A program made the translations under genes and the position numbers. From Bacteroidales bacterium (GTDB lineage Bacteria > Bacteroidota > Bacteroidia > Bacteroidales > UBA932), in the NCBI GenBank assembly GCA_017548805.1, contig JAFYZE010000226.1:1-8067 (forward strand): DNA of 8,067 nucleotides, given 5' to 3'. Below the pieces are notes generated by a model. It had not been told where the DNA came from. It did no database searches and was given only the letters and a program-made list of their open reading frames with translations. This document shows, piece after piece, positions 6,208-8,067 of the stretch (its first letter is position 1; the number at the start of each line of letters is the position of its first letter).

Positions 6208-7381
6208 GAGAGTTATCAAAATTGCCATTCTGGCATCCATGTCAGCGTTGCTGCTTTTCGCCTGCAAGCAGAATCAATCCAATCCCTGTGAACCTTCTAC
6301 TGAGCGCAAGGTCATCGAGCCCGGAGAGCAGGCGCCGCCGGCAAACCCCGGACAGAACAACTTCGGAGGAATGATCTCTTCCGCTCCGCGCGATACTGCC
6401 GGCATGGCTGAGCGTATGCGCCGCATGCGCGAGGCACAGAACCAGATCCGCACCGTCCATTTCAACGACCTGAGCATGAGCGACCCGTTCATCTATGCTG
6501 ACGAGGCCACCAAGACCTACTACCTGACCAGCTCCGGCGGACGCCAGTACCGCAGTAAGGACCTCGTCATGTGGGAGGGACCTTATAACGTCATCGACCT
6601 CACCGGCACTTGGTGCGAGAAGGCCGGCTTCGCAGCCGCTGCCGAGATCCACAAGATCGGCGATTATTACTACTATGCCGGTACCTGGAGCGACCACAGC
6701 GAGATCATCCAGCAGGTGCCCAGGCGCTACAACGTGCCTCACAATCAGACTTATCTCCTCCGTTCCGAGAGCCCCGAAGGACCGTTCGTTCCCTTCTCCA
6801 TCACTCCCGGCTACGACTATCAGCCTTACGAGTGGGACTGCATCGACGGTACCCTCTATGAGGAGGACGGCCATATCTACATGATCTTCGTCCATGAGTG
6901 GACCCAGCTGATCGACGGAACCATGGACTACATCGAGCTGTCCAAGGACCTCACCCAGACCATCTCCGAGTGGCCTGTCACCATGTTCCGTGCATCCGAG
7001 GCTCCTTCCTGCGGTGAAATGAACGGCCTTGGCGAGGCTACCTTCGGCATGAAGATGCCCGGTTGGGTCACCGACGGCCCTCAGATGTTCCGCACCCAGA
7101 CCGGCAAGCTCGGCATGCTCTGGTCCACCTGGGGCAAGGAGCGCTACCTCCAGGAGGTCTGCTACTCCGAGTCCGGCACCATCGCAGGACCTTGGGTCCA
7201 GGAGCCCGAACCGTTCCTCGGCAACAACTCCGGTCACGGAATGCTCTTCCGCACCTTCGACGGCGAGCTTCGCTATGTCGTGCACCATTCCGAGGGCAAC
7301 GGCGGACGCAAGCCGCAGTACTGGACCGTCGACGATTCCGGCGACAAGCTCAAGCTTGGCAAACAGATTATCTTGAAATAA
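6206..7381 (+). CDS. GH43-type (five-bladed beta-propeller) glycosidase, lipoprotein
   Basis: A complete 391-residue protein. Residues 1-20 form a lipoprotein signal (ALLLFAC, lipid Cys 20), placing it in the periplasm or on the outer membrane. A Pro/Gly-rich linker and an Arg-rich stretch (residues 68-82) precede the propeller. GH43 landmarks: SDPFIYADEATKTYYLTSS with probable catalytic base Asp93; DCIDGTLYEEDGHIYMIF with probable pKa-modulating Asp214; a GP-x(8)-GKLGMLWS strand at 291-307; and GHGMLFRTFDGELRYVVHH with the conserved His344. Enzymes of this fold often release arabinofuranose or xylose from plant glycans. The residue before GP is Asp290, where many GH43 enzymes have the general-acid Glu; Glu265 in ASEAP lies nearby. 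I recall TDGP-type sequences among other Bacteroidota GH43 proteins, so this may be a subfamily trait. The gene has its own promoter and directly abuts the GH31 gene. Related GH117/GH32-type propellers are a less likely alternative. A 348-codon frame on the opposite strand (7288-6242) is a by-product of codon bias. Confidence 0.87.
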   Translation: MRVIKIAILASMSALLLFACKQNQSNPCEPSTERKVIEPGEQAPPANPGQNNFGGMISSAPRDTAGMAERMRRMREAQNQIRTVHFNDLSMSDPFIYADEATKTYYLTSSGGRQYRSKDLVMWEGPYNVIDLTGTWCEKAGFAAAAEIHKIGDYYYYAGTWSDHSEIIQQVPRRYNVPHNQTYLLRSESPEGPFVPFSITPGYDYQPYEWDCIDGTLYEEDGHIYMIFVHEWTQLIDGTMDYIELSKDLTQTISEWPVTMFRASEAPSCGEMNGLGEATFGMKMPGWVTDGPQMFRTQTGKLGMLWSTWGKERYLQEVCYSESGTIAGPWVQEPEPFLGNNSGHGMLFRTFDGELRYVVHHSEGNGGRKPQYWTVDDSGDKLKLGKQIILK

Positions 7382-8067
7382 GTGAAGCGGCAGTTCAGAC
7401 AGTTCGGCTTCCTGGCCGTACTTGTCCTGGGCGTCGTCTTCTTTTGCCGATGCTCGGACACCGGCAAGGCAGTTAGGATAAAGACTGGGGATGGGACTCT
7501 CATCCTCAGTCCTTTGTATTCCAATGCCATCCGTGTGCAGGTGCTTCCTGAGGGTCAGAAGCTTCTTGAGGAGCTGGTCTACACCGAAAAGGTCGCGGCT
7601 CCGAAGTTCTCCGTCCGCAGGGACGGCTCTTCCGTCGAGCTGCGTACGGACTCCATGACCGTCAGGTACTCCAAGCCCGACGGCTCCCTGACCTTCCTGG
7701 ATGCTTTTGGTAATGTCCTGCTGTCCGAAGTCCCCGGAGGCAGGAAGATTGAACAGTCTTCAGTCCAGGATGTGCCTGTCGTGGCTGTGTCCCAGGCGTT
7801 CGTTTCCCCTGCGGACGAGCATCTTTATGGCACCGGGCAGTTCCAGGACGGATACTTGGACATTCGCGGCCTGACCCGCCGCCTGACCCAGGTCAATACC
7901 CAGATCTCCATACCCTTCGTCCTTTCCAGCAAGGGCTATGGCCTTATGTGGAACAACTACGGTCTTACGGATTTCAATCCTGCAGACCACAGCATCGCTC
8001 TGACCGAGCAGAATGACGACGGTCAGGTTATGACCGTCAATGCCACCGGTACATCCGGCAACCGCCG
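7382..8067 (+). CDS. GH31-family glycosidase, N-terminal part (partial, runs off right edge)
   Basis: The frame starts at GTG 7382, the base after the GH43 TAA, and stays open for 228 codons to the window end. No in-frame ATG gives the hydrophobic start, so GTG is the best choice, and translation is probably coupled to GH43. Residues 2-24 look like an export signal (KRQFRQFGFLAVLVLGVVFF), with Cys22 or Cys24 possibly lipidated; neither lipobox is standard. The rest fits the N-terminal beta-sandwich of GH31: residues 146-163 (DEHLYGTGQFQDGYLDIRG), then TQVNTQISIPFVLSSKGYGLMWNNYG at about 169-194. Bacteroidota alpha-xylosidases and alpha-glucosidases have such a 'LYGxGQxQ...NTxxxIPFxxSxKGYGxxWxNY' pattern. 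The catalytic barrel with its Asp nucleophile and acid lies outside the window. After NYGLTDFNP some relatives carry an inserted PA14-type sandwich, which may start here. GH31 with GH43 would suit trimming of a xylosylated glycan, but the specificity is not decided. Confidence 0.85.
   Translation, partial: MKRQFRQFGFLAVLVLGVVFFCRCSDTGKAVRIKTGDGTLILSPLYSNAIRVQVLPEGQKLLEELVYTEKVAAPKFSVRRDGSSVELRTDSMTVRYSKPDGSLTFLDAFGNVLLSEVPGGRKIEQSSVQDVPVVAVSQAFVSPADEHLYGTGQFQDGYLDIRGLTRRLTQVNTQISIPFVLSSKGYGLMWNNYGLTDFNPADHSIALTEQNDDGQVMTVNATGTSGNR

Noticed and set aside
6242..7288. 348-codon open frame antisense to the GH43 gene
   Set aside because: The plus-strand gene has clear GH43 motifs. The antisense protein is a low-complexity mix rich in Leu, Val, Gly, Asp and Glu, as expected from C/G-ending codons read on the opposite strand.
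1..8067. CRISPR arrays, tRNA or rRNA genes, phage or conjugation genes
   Set aside because: No regularly spaced repeats, no cloverleaf-like or rRNA-like sequence was noticed, and nearly all coding space is explained by the five PUL genes.

Overview
The window is most likely a piece of a Bacteroidota (Bacteroidales-type) chromosome carrying the first part of a polysaccharide utilization locus (PUL). The evidence is an adjacent SusC-like TonB-dependent transporter and SusD-like lipoprotein, a divergent sensor with the beta-propeller repeats of hybrid two-component systems (HTCS), Bacteroidota-type TAnnTTTG promoter elements, and no Shine-Dalgarno sites in front of the starts I examined. The genes are GC-rich with many C/G-ending codons, while the intergenic DNA is clearly AT-rich. 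I cannot name the genus from the sequence alone.

Layout. On the minus strand, 640 to the left edge holds the first 213 codons of an HTCS-like sensor. Positions 641-967 are a divergent, AT-rich control region. It holds two 13-bp perfect inverted repeats, a 12-bp palindrome, a good TAnnTTTG promoter box at 868-875 and a stable leader hairpin at 903-924. On the plus strand follow a complete susC-like gene (968-4159) and, 3 bp later, a complete susD-like gene (4163-5989). A strong intrinsic terminator (6031-6064) closes that unit. A second TAnnTTTG box (6155-6162) starts a new unit with a GH43-type lipoprotein glycosidase (6206-7381), followed with zero spacing by a GTG-started GH31-type glycosidase (7382 to the right edge, partial).

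How it would work. By analogy with characterised PULs, the sensor would bind a glycan fragment in the periplasm and activate the locus. The SusC/SusD complex would capture oligosaccharides at the cell surface and import them. The GH43 and GH31 enzymes would remove side-chain or terminal sugars. GH43 (often arabinofuranosidase or xylosidase) plus GH31 (often alpha-xylosidase or alpha-glucosidase) suggests a plant cell-wall glycan, with decorated xyloglucan one candidate, but the window does not settle the substrate.

I see no evidence of a wholly new system. The points most worth checking are regulatory (the inverted repeats over the sensor start, the leader hairpin, motifs shared by the two promoters, the terminator that splits the locus) and catalytic (an Asp where GH43 enzymes normally have the general-acid Glu).
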